This document shows positions 22,880 to 33,077 of a stretch of DNA of 64,000 nucleotides, one piece after another. The notes beneath the pieces are model-generated. The model saw only the letters and a program-made list of their open reading frames with translations, was not told where the DNA came from and searched no databases. Numbering within the stretch: the first letter of the stretch is position 1; each line of letters starts with the position of its first letter. The DNA comes from Incurvaria masculella (Eukaryota; Arthropoda; Insecta; Lepidoptera; Incurvariidae). Location: the NCBI GenBank assembly GCA_946894095.1, contig OX335644.1, positions 6,243,595 to 6,307,594 on the forward strand. Reading direction: 5' to 3'. The position numbers were made by a program, and so were the translations under genes.

Positions 22880-22907
22880 TCAAATACCTTAATTTTAAGG
22901 TATTTGA
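22880..22907. repeat. Perfect 28-bp palindrome
   Basis: TCAAATACCTTAA, two T, TTAAGGTATTTGA: two 13-bp arms with a two-base centre, in AT-rich DNA. Confidence 0.7.
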
Positions 22908-25428
22908 GATCTTATATTCTAAACATTAAGTTTTATAATAAAATACCTCAGGATATTAGGTACCTTGAAAAAGGCCCTCGCTAACAAGAATTTCTATGTG
23001 AATTTCTTTACATTATGTTCATAATGATATTATTTTGCAGCGTATTAGGCAGAGTTTGTTCACAAAGCTATTGACCGTTTATATTTTCCATTGTTTAGTA
23101 ATAGTTTGATGCGGATGTATAATATTTATTATTAGAATTATTGAAATTACCATTATATTCACTTGATCATTATAAATGTTGCCCCTGCCTAATAATTACG
23201 TTGATATATTAGTTAACTATTTAGTAAGTTTGACGATAGTATACAGGCCGGAAATTGTACGTTTTATGTATGTTTGATATTGGACTGTTTTACATTACTA
23301 ATTATGAATGCTTTAAAATAAGTTAAAAAAATTACATGTCTGAGCGTAGTTTGTCTACTCATTTGACGAAATGAAATACAATTTAGCAGCCTGTGTGCTG
23401 TGATCCATCGATTTATCAAAGATAACCTCAAGAAACAGCTTTCACAAAACAACAGTTAGTACAGCCGTTTCTATAAATCTTAAAGTGATCGTAAACCACG
23501 GTAATCTTAAATCATATAACTTATTCACTATTTTCAATTCTTTAGCATGCGTTTTGTTTCGTGACGGTATAAGCATGAATTTCTAACGATGTTTTCTGCT
23601 GACCCCAAGAACATAATTTATTGATCGATTAGAGCTTGCAATAAGATGTAATTATCGACTCTTTGATATATTATTTAGTTTTTAGCTCAGTGAACCTGAT
23701 ATTACAAAATATCTTACAGTTAAGGCGCTAGGACTAGCCAACTACTCGCGCTATACAAATACACCTTTTAACAAATGTAATAATATGTAATGAAACGCTT
23801 CAGCAAATCCAAGTAGAACTCTAGACTGATAATGGATTGTTAATATTTTTTTATTCCATCATTTATTTAAATAATAATAAATAATAAAAAAGTTGATTTT
23901 TCTCATTAGAAATCTGAAAGTAATTCGATTTCTAGATATAAGCAAAAACAGCATATATGCATAAACAAAAAAATCCATTTGCTTTTAGATTTCTACATTT
24001 AGTCAAAAAAGTTCTGGAATGGACACAGTTTCCGCAATTAATTTTGTATAGAAAAAGGAAACATACATTAACGAAAATAGGTTGATTCCTAGACAAGGAA
24101 TCATATATTGTAAGAATGACACTTCTAATCGTCAGACTTAGTTAGTTAACTTGGGGTGCCTCGTCTAACTTTGCGATTTGGCTAGTACCAGGGCCTTAAG
24201 ATTGCTGACTGCAATTAATATTACTCCCACACATGCTCCAAAGTGTATCCAGTCATTAATCCAAGATTTTTGAAATGTTCGTTTTCAAAGATTTGAAATT
24301 GTCCAATGCTGTCAGCATTGAACAATTTCAATTACACAACACTATTACAGCATTGGACAATTACAGAAATATGTTAGGTAGGTACTCAGGGAAGAGACTG
24401 TGCCATTATAACAATTTTAACGTTTAACTCGTGCAGGATGATATAGTTCTCCATATCAACTTTTTTCTAGGAATATTTCGTCCAAGTATCCTTAAAATTA
24501 CTCTATACCACAGAATAAGTATAGTACGTAAGTAAGTATAGTAGTTTTGGCTGTGCGTTGTCTGTCAGTCAGCAATGAGAAAATTAAGCAAATATAAACT
24601 GAAGGAAGAAAACCAGTAGATGTTTTCTCTAACTCTTACTTTTCTAGACCAAACAAATTTATCTTGAAGAACCTCCCTAAAAGCAAATATTGATAAAAGT
24701 TTCGAAATAAGTAATCAAGAAAGCACACAACGTTCCAGGAAAACATTATTATAAAGAGGATTTATTTATTCTACCGCATCCAAAGATGTTTTTGCAAAAG
24801 ATGTATTAACTTTCGGCCAAAAAACGAATGGCTTCTTATGCCCTCGAGTATAAGCAAGTGTGTAGGTAGAAACATACGTATATGTACCGTATGAACTTAC
24901 ATTCGAACACAAAAGCAGTGTGGCGATCTCATGGGAAACGGACACGGGATGAAAGGGGGAATAAATTATGTTTCAAGGATGTTACCGAGTTAAGCTCTAC
25001 CAGCACTCGTGCAAGAAGGAAGTGGCTATACACATAGACATCTACTCACATTTATGTATACTTAGTGTTTCGTACATGGATGTAGGTATATGTAGTTGAT
25101 TGTGCTTTTGTGCCCTCTTTGCAAGAACCAAAGCGAATTTGTGGATGGATTTTTTGAGGTTGTGAAAGATAAGAGGGCGAGAATGAACCTCAAAAAGAAA
25201 TTAACCTCGAGAGGTGACAGAGCTGGTTTCAAACAATTGTATGTTCGTAAATAAAGATCCTTCCATGACCCCTGGCACTTCCAACAGTTTTATATGACAG
25301 CTGAAACACAGAAGTGTCACACCTGCGCAGGAATATACTTTTGGTTCCCGCGAATTGGGCTGCGCAGGGGGAAAGTCCTCCGAGTTCAATGGTTCTCCGC
25401 CAGTGTTAAGTTATTTGCCCGATCTGAA
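22908..25428. other. Long AT-rich region without a gene
   Basis: About 2.5 kb with no supported reading frame. A 19-bp hairpin lies at 24,293-24,331 (listed separately). Confidence 0.5.
24293..24331. repeat. 19-bp hairpin with a third copy of the arm
   Basis: TTGAAATTGTCCAATGCTG (24,293-24,311) pairs with CAGCATTGAACAATTTCAA (24,313-24,331) with one mismatch. A further CAGCATTGGACAATT follows at 24,348-24,362. Repeated inversion of a short unit is unusual and may be replication template switching. Confidence 0.6.
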
Positions 25429-25786
25429 GCTGAGTGGGCAGTCTGAGTTCTCACCGAAATTGGCGTTTACGGCAAACCGATCGACTGGCGTTTTCTCCAA
25501 ACTCCATACAAGTTTTTACTAGATATTCTGTGGTTTTATTTCTTCAAGCTGTCAAAGTCAAACGCGGACTTCCGATTTGTATGAAAACGCGGAGTGGACG
25601 TAAACGGCAACGTCGACGTATTTACGGCAACGTTGAGTAAGCTGTCAAATCAAGCTCGGACTCGCAAATGTTAGTTCGCTTAACGCCCGCTGCGCGCGCT
25701 CTTCAATTTCTCCATACATTTGAAAACGCCAGTCGATCGGTGTGCCGTAACGCCAATTTAGGTGACAACTTAGACTACCGGCTCTG
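25429..25786 (+). repeat. MITE family A, well-preserved copy
   Basis: Terminal inverted repeats of roughly 55 bp, for example AATTGGCGTTTACGGCAAAC and CGATCGACTGGCGTTTT on the left against AAAACGCCAGTCGATCGG and GCCAATTTAGGTG on the right. Secondary internal inverted repeats (TCAAGCTGTCAAAGTC against AAGCTGTCAAATCAAG). Nearly identical to 56,047-56,410. Non-coding. Confidence 0.75.
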
Positions 25787-25907
25787 GATATGGCCAATTT
25801 ATTATCACTAGATGGTGGACCAGGATAGCCTACCAGTAGCCATATTTTAAACCCTTTTTAAAGTATTACTTCCTTTACAGATATTGAACATCAAAGAGTG
25901 AATATAA

Positions 25908-27189
25908 TAGGCTGGGGAAAAAGTCTTTTCGCATTATAGATGTATGAACTTGTAATAAAATCTCTTTGGCTATACTATTTGTATCTGGCTGGTTTTGGTA
26001 TCATTGAAAGTTTAAATTTTAAAGAACATAATTCCAAATTCAAATTAGGAAAATGTGTGATTCTCATTTGTTTTTCGTACTGTCAAAATGAGTATATCTA
26101 ATGAAGAAATTCGATACATTTTAAAATTTTACTACAAAAAAGGTAAAAATGCAACGCAAGCCGCGAAAAAAATTTGCGATGTTTATGGACCTAGTGCAGT
26201 GTCTGTGAGAGTAGCACAAATTTGGTTTAAGCGTTTTCAATCCGGAAATTTTGATGTGAAAGATGCACGTCGCTCTGGTCGCCCTATTACGGATAAAATG
26301 GATGCCATTTTTGAAAAAGTGGAGCAAGATCGGCATATCAGTAGTTACGACGTAGCTGAAGAACTAGAAATTGACCACAAAACAGTTTTGGCGCATTTGA
26401 AAAAAACTGGGTACACAAAAAAGCTTGATATTTGGGTACCTCACGAGCTCACTGAAAGAAACCTAATGAACCGTGTACTCATTTGTGATTCTTTATTACG
26501 ACGTAATGAAACCGAACCATTTTTGAAGAAGCTGATAACTGGTGATGAAAAGTGGATCACGTACGACAAGAACGTGCGAAAAAGGTCGTGGTCAAAGGCC
26601 GGTCAAGCTTCACAGACTGTGGCGAAACCCGGGTTAACTCGCAACAAGGTGATGCTGTGTGTGTGGTGGGATTGGAAGGGCATTATTCATTATGAGCTGT
26701 TACCACCAGGCAGGACCATCGATTCTGAACTCTACTGCGAACAACTGATGAGATTAAAGCAAGAAGTTGAGAGAAAGCGGCCGGAATTAATCAACAGAAG
26801 GGGTGTGGTTTTTCATCATGATAACGCTAGACCTCACACATCTTTAGCCACTCAGCAAAAACTAAGAGAGTTTGGCTGGGAGGTGTTAATGCATCCGCCG
26901 TATAGTCCTGACCTTGCACCTTCAGATTTCAACCTGTTTAGGTCTCTTCAGAATTCTTTAGGCAGTGTCAGGTTAACATCACGAGAGGACTGCCAAAACC
27001 ACTTGTCGCGGTATATTGATCAGAAGTCCCAATATTTCTATAGCAATGGGATCATGTCCCTACCTACAAGATGGCAAAAAGTTATCGAACAAAATGGTAC
27101 CTACATACTTTAGTTAAATGTAAATAAACCATATTAAAAAATGTTTTGAATTTTCTTAAAAAATGCGAAGAAACTTTTTCCCCAACCTT
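25908..27189 (+). mobile_element. Complete mariner transposon (cecropia-like)
   Basis: The 27-28 bp terminal inverted repeats match at 23 of 27 positions: GGCTGGGGAAAAAGTC at 25,910 and, on the minus strand, GGTTGGGGAAAAAGTT ending at 27,187. The left end is preceded by TA (25,908-25,909), the family's target dinucleotide. The right flank reads TT then ATA, so the duplication is imperfect or one end has mutated. One uninterrupted transposase gene fills the middle. Length about 1.28 kb, normal for mariner. Confidence 0.88.
26088..27113 (+). CDS. Mariner transposase, intact
   Basis: A 341-residue transposase with no stop or frameshift. Members of this family cut the element out at its inverted repeats and rejoin it at TA sites in the nucleus. 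Residues 1-110 form two helix-turn-helix DNA-binding domains, with RSGRP at 62-66 as the GRPR-like link. WVPHEL at 116-121 is the conserved linker. The catalytic triad is D153 (TGDEKW), D245 (HHDNARPH) and D280 (SPDLAPSD), with exactly 34 residues between the last two, which gives DD34D. The length matches typical mariner transposases (about 340-350). The ATG at 26,088 is 178 bp inside the left end, as usual. The best family fit from the linker and catalytic motifs is the cecropia subfamily. It may encode an active protein; that is inference from the open frame and intact residues, not evidence of activity. Confidence 0.92.
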   Translation: MSISNEEIRYILKFYYKKGKNATQAAKKICDVYGPSAVSVRVAQIWFKRFQSGNFDVKDARRSGRPITDKMDAIFEKVEQDRHISSYDVAEELEIDHKTVLAHLKKTGYTKKLDIWVPHELTERNLMNRVLICDSLLRRNETEPFLKKLITGDEKWITYDKNVRKRSWSKAGQASQTVAKPGLTRNKVMLCVWWDWKGIIHYELLPPGRTIDSELYCEQLMRLKQEVERKRPELINRRGVVFHHDNARPHTSLATQQKLREFGWEVLMHPPYSPDLAPSDFNLFRSLQNSLGSVRLTSREDCQNHLSRYIDQKSQYFYSNGIMSLPTRWQKVIEQNGTYIL

Positions 27190-28039
27190 ATACGTCTGAA
27201 GATGCGTATGCTTCCCACGAAGCCTGTGGGCCTCTGTCAATCAGCCGGCACTTCTTTATTTGTGCTATACACATAATTATAATGCTTGCATTGTATACGT
27301 ATAGTCCACGTACAGTATACAAATTGTATCCAAAGCTTTCAAGTCATGCACACTCGTGGTCAAAGGGAGCTATCTAAAGCACATACAAATGTAATTACAT
27401 ATATATTCAGATAATTCTTTAATAAAATAAACATAATTACGGGTACTCTTTTTGGCTCCCGAAAACCGAATAGGTATCAGGATTCCTAGCACGTTGACCT
27501 CGCTTCGCCAATTTATAAGGCCCACAGACCTGAAAGCAATAAGTCAATCTGCGTAAAGAAGAAAGTTTTGTAATGATGGTAAAAAATAGTATGCAGTTAA
27601 ACGCAAGAAAAGTAAGAATGCCTTTTGCTATAAATTGTCACTGAAAACACATAAATATCTTCTATAATCCGATCCATCAGTAAACGAGACAATTTTAGAT
27701 CACCACTGTACCAGCAGTGACGTCTCGTATGAATGTAGAGGCACAGATGTGCAGCGGCGTGACGAGTCCGTGTCTGACGAGAATTAATGTTACTGTGTGC
27801 GTCTGTTCATCTGTCTGCGCGTCGTCTGCATTCTCGCTTTGTGTACAGTCACAGAATAAGCATAAGTCGATATATATGGTAGAGTTCGTTCTGTGTGCCT
27901 AAACATGGAGAAACAAGGTCGACATATAGTCAACAGTTAGAAGCCCTGAGAACGATTACCTACATATTCGTTTGAAAACTTCTTCGTGAAAAACTTTTGC
28001 TTGGATAGACGGAGATAGTAAAGATTATTTGTCTCCCAA
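27190..28039. other. Non-coding stretch
   Basis: No gene, RNA gene or repeat with a second copy was recognised. Confidence 0.4.
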
Positions 28040-28455
28040 TTTGTCTCTTGAACGGCTCGTAGCCTAGTGTCGCGGGGACTGGACTAGCGTACCAGAGGCC
28101 TGGGTTCAATTCCGACTTGCACCACTGTCTTTCTCTTTCCGAGTTTGATACGTGCATTTCGTCACGAATGCGAGCTGCTCCATGGTTCGGAACCCATGTA
28201 AAACTCTAGGTCCCCTTCCCCTACTAGGTGGTAGGGTTTAAGCCCGACCGGGTTGGTACCATCGCATTGGATGAAAAGATGGTCGAAGCGGCAATGAAAA
28301 AATTGTCCGTGTTTTCCATCCAGTTCAATGTAGCCGCGCTCATAATAGGACGGTCCTGGCATGGCACCTAATTCCTTCGGGAATGTGGTGTATTGGGCTA
28401 ATATCATAACGGTAGTTGTGTGGTATTAGCCATCCATGTCAGGTCGCATAAAAAA
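28040..28455 (+). repeat. Full-length SINE with tRNA-like head, best copy
   Basis: The head has an A-box-like TAGCCTAGTGTCG near 28,050 and a B box GGTTCAATTCC at about 28,102-28,112, then CTTTCTCTTTCCGAG, the complete body (GGTTCGGAACCCATG, GGTCCCCTTCCCCTACTAGG, GGTTGGTACCATCGCATTGG, GTATTAGCCATCCATG) and a poly(A) tail at 28,450-28,459. It is the best preserved tRNA-headed member here and useful as a reference for the family. Confidence 0.8.
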
Positions 28456-28897
28456 AAAATTAAGATCGGAGCTCGAGGTTTCTTTGCATTTCTTCACAGC
28501 ACTTTGAAGCAATTGCGGTGATGCCACAGGCATTATTCCATTATATATATGAATGCCACAGATCCCAGAAATAAAAGGTTTTATTTTTATAATCTGTGTC
28601 ATGGCAATCATAATCGAACATACCTACATTTTGCGACGGATCACATAAATTATTTCTATAATATTATGCGCCGTATAGTGCACATCATACGTTTCATTGT
28701 CTTTTAATTTTTGCATAAAATTTAAATAAATTACCATTGTTTTCTATTTAATAAGCTGCAAATACAGGTAGGTATTTTGAATCTGTATCGAACATAAAGA
28801 TCGTTAATAAAGAAACGACAACCTGTGGTAATGGCCAAAATATGGCATTAAGTATGGTAGAGGCACTACCCAACGAGGCTGTGCTAAAAGTGGGATC
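28456..28897. other. AT-rich non-coding stretch
   Basis: Nothing recognised. Confidence 0.4.
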
Positions 28898-29215
28898 ATT
28901 AGTTTGAGTTTCAGCGACATCTACATTTGAAGCATTGTAATCGGATTTTGAAAATAATCTGAAAAAGTATTGGTCGTGACATTCGTCGGAAGCAGGATTT
29001 GAACCAGTTTAGAGCAGTGGACATGTAATCCAAAGGTCGCAGGTTCAAATCCTGCTTCCGACGAATGTCACGACCAGATTATTCAAAATAATTTAACAGA
29101 CAATTCAGAATTATTTTCAAAATCTGATGACAATGCTACAAATGTAGATGTCGCTGAAACTTAAATTAATGACATGACGGTAATGTCGTATCCATTAAAT
29201 ACATAAAATTATCAA
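28898..29215. repeat. Fold-back element centred on half a tRNA-like sequence
   Basis: Outer arms (TTTCAGCGACATCTACATTT and its complement near 29,140-29,165) enclose a perfect 34-bp inverted repeat, 28,972-29,005 against 29,042-29,075. The right inner part (about 29,017-29,068) reads like the 3' half of a tRNA: D-stem strand AGAGC, an anticodon arm with TGT in the loop, a variable loop AAAGGTC, a canonical T-arm GCAGGTTCAAATCCTGC, then acceptor strand TTCCGAC. The left inner arm is simply its inverted copy, so acceptor-like pairing GTCGGAA/TTCCGAC is present but no D-arm exists. Part of the right arm recurs at 56,940-57,058. Not a functional tRNA as it stands. Confidence 0.65.
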
Positions 29216-29640
29216 ATGCGGGATCGTTCACTAACGCAGCTCTTCAAAAATGAGACCCGAACTTCAGCAGCTGATCGCAGCAGCGCGTCGACCTCGGAAA
29301 GAGCAACAAGACCATCGCCCTAGATTTCTGATGTCCCATCCAATATTCGGGAAGAGCCGGCCGCGCGCCCCCTCCTCGCCCCCTCCTGTTACGTCGCCCT
29401 CGCTTATTTCTGCCCCCCTCACCTCACAATCTTCCTCGTGCCTTCCCCCCCAACGCCCTCCAAAGTATCAGCTGTGAGTGACGCGAGCTCTGCCCCTCTT
29501 CGTTTACTTTTGGCAATCTGCTTTTGGCTTGGTTTCGTCATCTGCTGCCCCCATCGGCAGACGATAGGCAGTATTCATGCATACTCTGGTCGCGGTTTTG
29601 TAGAAAGTTGTATTCAATATTAAGTTTAGAACTTACATTA
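29216..29640. other. Moderately GC-rich stretch with a short plus frame
   Basis: An ATG-started frame at 29,250-29,477 encodes 75 residues, basic then proline/serine-rich, without a domain. The DNA is C-rich from 29,360 to 29,470. Could be regulatory or a chance frame; not called as a gene. Confidence 0.3.
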
Positions 29641-29649
29641 TGTATGCCT

Positions 29650-29866
29650 ACAGTAGGTCTATTCTGGGAATTCCGTGTTCAGAAATCAGATATATTTCAG
29701 TGAAGAAACCACATTTATAGCGGTTGTCAAAGCTATTTTCTCGACGGAAAATCTTGAATCACTGAAGGATTCGAGTAAATCGATATAACAACCGCTAAAA
29801 AAGAGGATTTCTCGACTGTAATATTCCATATTTCTGAGCACGGAATTTCAAGAACAGACCTACAGA
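29650..29866. repeat. Fold-back element (MITE-like)
   Basis: Arms run about 100 bp each: TAGGTCTATTCTGGGAATTC on the left against GAATTTCAAGAACAGACCTA on the right, then an inner TTATAGCGGTTGTC against ACAACCGCTAAA. The whole 217 bp would fold on itself. No second copy in the window. Confidence 0.65.
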
Positions 29867-31647
29867 TGCCGTTCTTAGCCGAGATAATCTCTTTAGCCGA
29901 GTTGTATACTGTTTGTGACGAACCGTCTAAAACTCTACGGCAATGAAGAAGCGGCCCTGCCGCAGGAGGAGACACCATAGAAAATGCTAGATCTATGGGA
30001 GACACGCATCGGCATTGCGCACCGGGAAACAGTCAGTTCGGTCAGTGTAGCACGGTAAAAAATTCAGAGCGTAAACGTATTGATTCTTCTTCATTCCGTT
30101 TGAATTTGGAACACATCTGCGCCTGCAAGGTCCCTATATATTTAACGTGCAGGCTTACTTATTCTATTGTGCAAGGCATTAATACTTATACTGTGGTTCA
30201 GGTGTTTACACGGGGTGACCAAAAGATATGCATCTAAATATAAGATATCATGCGATTCGTTAGTCTTAAAATGTCTGTAACTGGGTTCCCGAGAAAATTA
30301 AGTGCTTACATGCATTATCTTGAACATTGATCTTATGCATGGGCACAACACGGCAGGGTGATTCTGGGGACAAAATTTAATAACGTTTTCTCACTAGAAT
30401 CCAAGATTTTTAGAATCCAACGTCGCGCGTCCGTCTGTTTATTCGTCTATCTGCTCGCAGATTCCGATATAATTTATATCCAGTTACAGCTTAATAATAT
30501 CACCTTCCGTCAATAAAAGGCTACTTGCCATCAAGTTAAATTATGTAAAAAATCGGAAATAATTCGGGCTAAACTGACTGTTTTTCGTTGGACCGCGGGT
30601 ATGTACAAATAAAAAACCGGTCAAGCGTGAACGAGTTCCCGAGGGTCCGGTCATTGCAGGACATGGACGTGGAGCCTCAAGACGTACGATGATTATTTTG
30701 CAATTTCATACAAAATTAGCGCTTCAGAAATCTAGATTTCTCTGAAAAAGTTCGACGTTTTGAGCAAAAGTAATTAGTTGGTTGCCCGACAGACACCGGA
30801 ACCAGATTAAAGCGTCCTTTTTATAGCTTTTTGCGACGGTACCCTAAAACAAATTGCATAAGTAGTCACGTTACCAACATTTATGGGGAATGCAATATTT
30901 TATTCGAGATTTACTAAAACGGTATCAGGAGAAGTTTCTAATTTTTTTAATAAACAATTACGTGAGTAAGCATTTATACAGTTTGCTCTGGTACTGCTGA
31001 CAAGATTCCGAACTCCCGGTACGTACCTATACCTAAAGAAGTAAGTTTAAAAGTAGAGCCCTCGTTACCATGGAGCAGAGTCGGAGGGGCCAGCATGGAA
31101 TATTTATTGGAGTCGGCTCCCACCCTATCCAGCTCAACTAATTGAATCATATTGACGTATACGTAAATACCTATCTCAGATGGAGAAGTTCAGGAACCCA
31201 ACCAATTAAGTTACAACATTCGGAAGGGGAGTTCTGTATATGTTGTGTGTTGTTGGTTTTCGAGATGGCGAGTGGTGAAATAATCAAGTTTGAAAATAAA
31301 AAATGTGGGATCGATCGGGTTATCGTGGTAAATTAACTTGTAGGATGAATATCTCGTAGGATGAACGTTGCATTTCGTATCGTCCTGTCAAACGACCAAG
31401 TGAAATTATTTTTACCAGTTATCACGGTACGAAATGAAACTAAACTTGAGATTGAATCTCTCGCTTGCCTGTTCACCCGACGAATAATATACGAATGGAA
31501 GAGAAAACGGTATATTTCAAATGAAACGTTTCAAAATGTGAATAAATGTAAGTAGCACTCTGATTTTATATAGGTAATTTTCTTTTCTAAAATGAGTTAG
31601 CAACCTCCTAATACGGAGGTGAAGATTTTATTAAAGCAAGACTGGCA
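29867..31647. other. Non-coding region
   Basis: About 1.8 kb without a supported gene. Short frames only. Confidence 0.4.
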
Positions 31648-31708
31648 ACTCCATCTGGACCTGCCATCACATAATAAGTATTGCTAGGTCCAGATAGAGT
31701 CGCCACGC
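31648..31708. repeat. Imperfect inverted repeat
   Basis: GGCAACTCCATCTGGACCTG near 31,648 pairs imperfectly with CTAGGTCCAGATAGAGTCGCC near 31,687. Could form a hairpin with a loop of about 20 nt. Confidence 0.5.
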
Positions 31709-31869
31709 GTACTTACCTGCTGTTTTTAACAGTATTTGGAGAATATACAGTGCCATGTTGTGTAATAGATAACTGAGCTTTAGGTTGACACGAAAACGAA
31801 TACCAAAACGCCTTGCTCAGAAATTATACTCTCGTTTACAAAATGCAACTGGTGAAATGCAATGGAAGC

Positions 31870-32060
31870 ATTCCACCCCGGCGACCTTGGAGGGATACCA
31901 CGGTCGGTTGCCAAGCAACGCCGCCTGCTCCGCTGCCCTCCCCCATTCCTCCTGCCTCCCGTGTCGGCCTCACGCCGAGCGAATTCCAATATTGAGTTTG
32001 CGCGCGAAAACACTCGAAGAACGCGCGCTTCTGTTGTCCAATGTGCGCTTCGAATAGTGT
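31870..32060. promoter_or_regulatory. GC-rich block with an RFX-type X-box
   Basis: The palindromic GTTGCCAAGCAAC at 31,907-31,919 fits the X-box bound by RFX transcription factors (GTTGCC, short spacer, GGCAAC-type half site). It sits in a CpG-rich block with several overlapping, uninformative frames on both strands. RFX factors control ciliary genes in animals. The site may be chance; the GC-rich setting in an AT-rich region gives it modest support. Confidence 0.35.
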
Positions 32061-32339
32061 TCTTTTGTTGAAAGTAAAATAAGTGCCTACTTTATTACAT
32101 TTTTTGTATACAAAAATACCTTAAGGCTTCAGGAGGCTTAAGAAATGCCATCCGGTTGTCTGTATATTAGCATAGGCAGGAAAAAAATGATCATATGAGC
32201 TAGTCGGAGCTAGGCAGGTATACATTCCATATCAAAATACGAATTAATTCATTATGTAGTGTGTAATATAACATTTCGATGCCAAACCGTACGCCAATCA
32301 ACTTGGTTCTCATATATTGTCTGTATTAAGCAAATATTG
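32061..32339. other. AT-rich non-coding stretch
   Basis: Nothing recognised. Confidence 0.35.
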
Positions 32340-32700
32340 CCCTCGCAATCAACCCAGCATCGCAGCTCTACGCGCTGGTTCGCTTCTATCCGTGTCTCGG
32401 TACTCGGTTGACGCTAGATGCACCGCGGCCAGCTCACCTCGACGCGCTCAGAGCTGATGCAGCCCTCGACTCAGCGAGTGAGCGCCGACGGTGGGCGCGC
32501 CACGGGACCGGGACGAGGTGTGGCTGGTGGTGAGCGTACGAAGAGGTCGTTGGCCCCGCCGTGGTTCTAGCCGCGCTCTTTGTGCCGCGGTGACGGAGCG
32601 AAACAAAGCGCTGGTGTCGACGCCCGATCTTCTACACTACACCAACTACACGACACGCCTCCGTCGAGACTTCCAACGGCTCGTCTGACAGCCTGGGGAG
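32340..32700. promoter_or_regulatory. CpG-rich island, possible promoter or enhancer
   Basis: About 360 bp with dense CpG (for example GGGCGCGCCACGGGACCGGG near 32,495) flanked by AT-rich DNA. The plus frame at 32,491-32,688 has no domain. It may be an alternative promoter or conserved element in the putative long intron of the minus-strand gene; this is inference from composition only. Confidence 0.35.
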
Positions 32701-32779
32701 TCCATGTTTTATCTCTGTCCATAATCTTTAACTTCAGGACGTTTGCGGTTGAACAGCAGGATAGTTGTACCTTAAATTA

Positions 32780-33077
32780 AAAAAACCGGCCAAGTGCGAG
32801 TCGGACTCGCACACCAAGGGTTCCGTGCTATCTTAAAAGATTCACGTTCTTTGTATGGGGACGCCCTTTAACTTTAATATTTTTGAATTTTACCTATTTG
32901 TTGTCATAGCGGCAAAAAAAACAGTTTTTTTTAATTTTCAACTACAAATACTGCCTACTTATTACTGTTCATGAGATACAGCCCTGTGACAGACGGACGG
33001 ACGGACGAACGGATGGACGGACGGATAGCGAAGGCTTAGGTTCCGTTGGCACCTTTTGGCTATGGAACCCTAAAAAG
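32780..33077 (-). repeat. ~300 bp CCGT-containing repeat (minus)
   Basis: Begins on the plus strand AAAAACCGGCCAAGTGCGAG and ends GGAACCCTAAAAA. A GGAC-type run at about 32,995-33,026 is interrupted by variants. Confidence 0.8.

Noticed and set aside
28985..29068. Functional tRNA-Thr with anticodon TGT
   Set aside because: The acceptor pairing exists only because the left arm is an inverted copy. The D-arm is missing and the base before the anticodon is A, not T.
29250..29477. Small plus-strand gene
   Set aside because: ATG-started but without domain, codon bias or a splice context that supports it.
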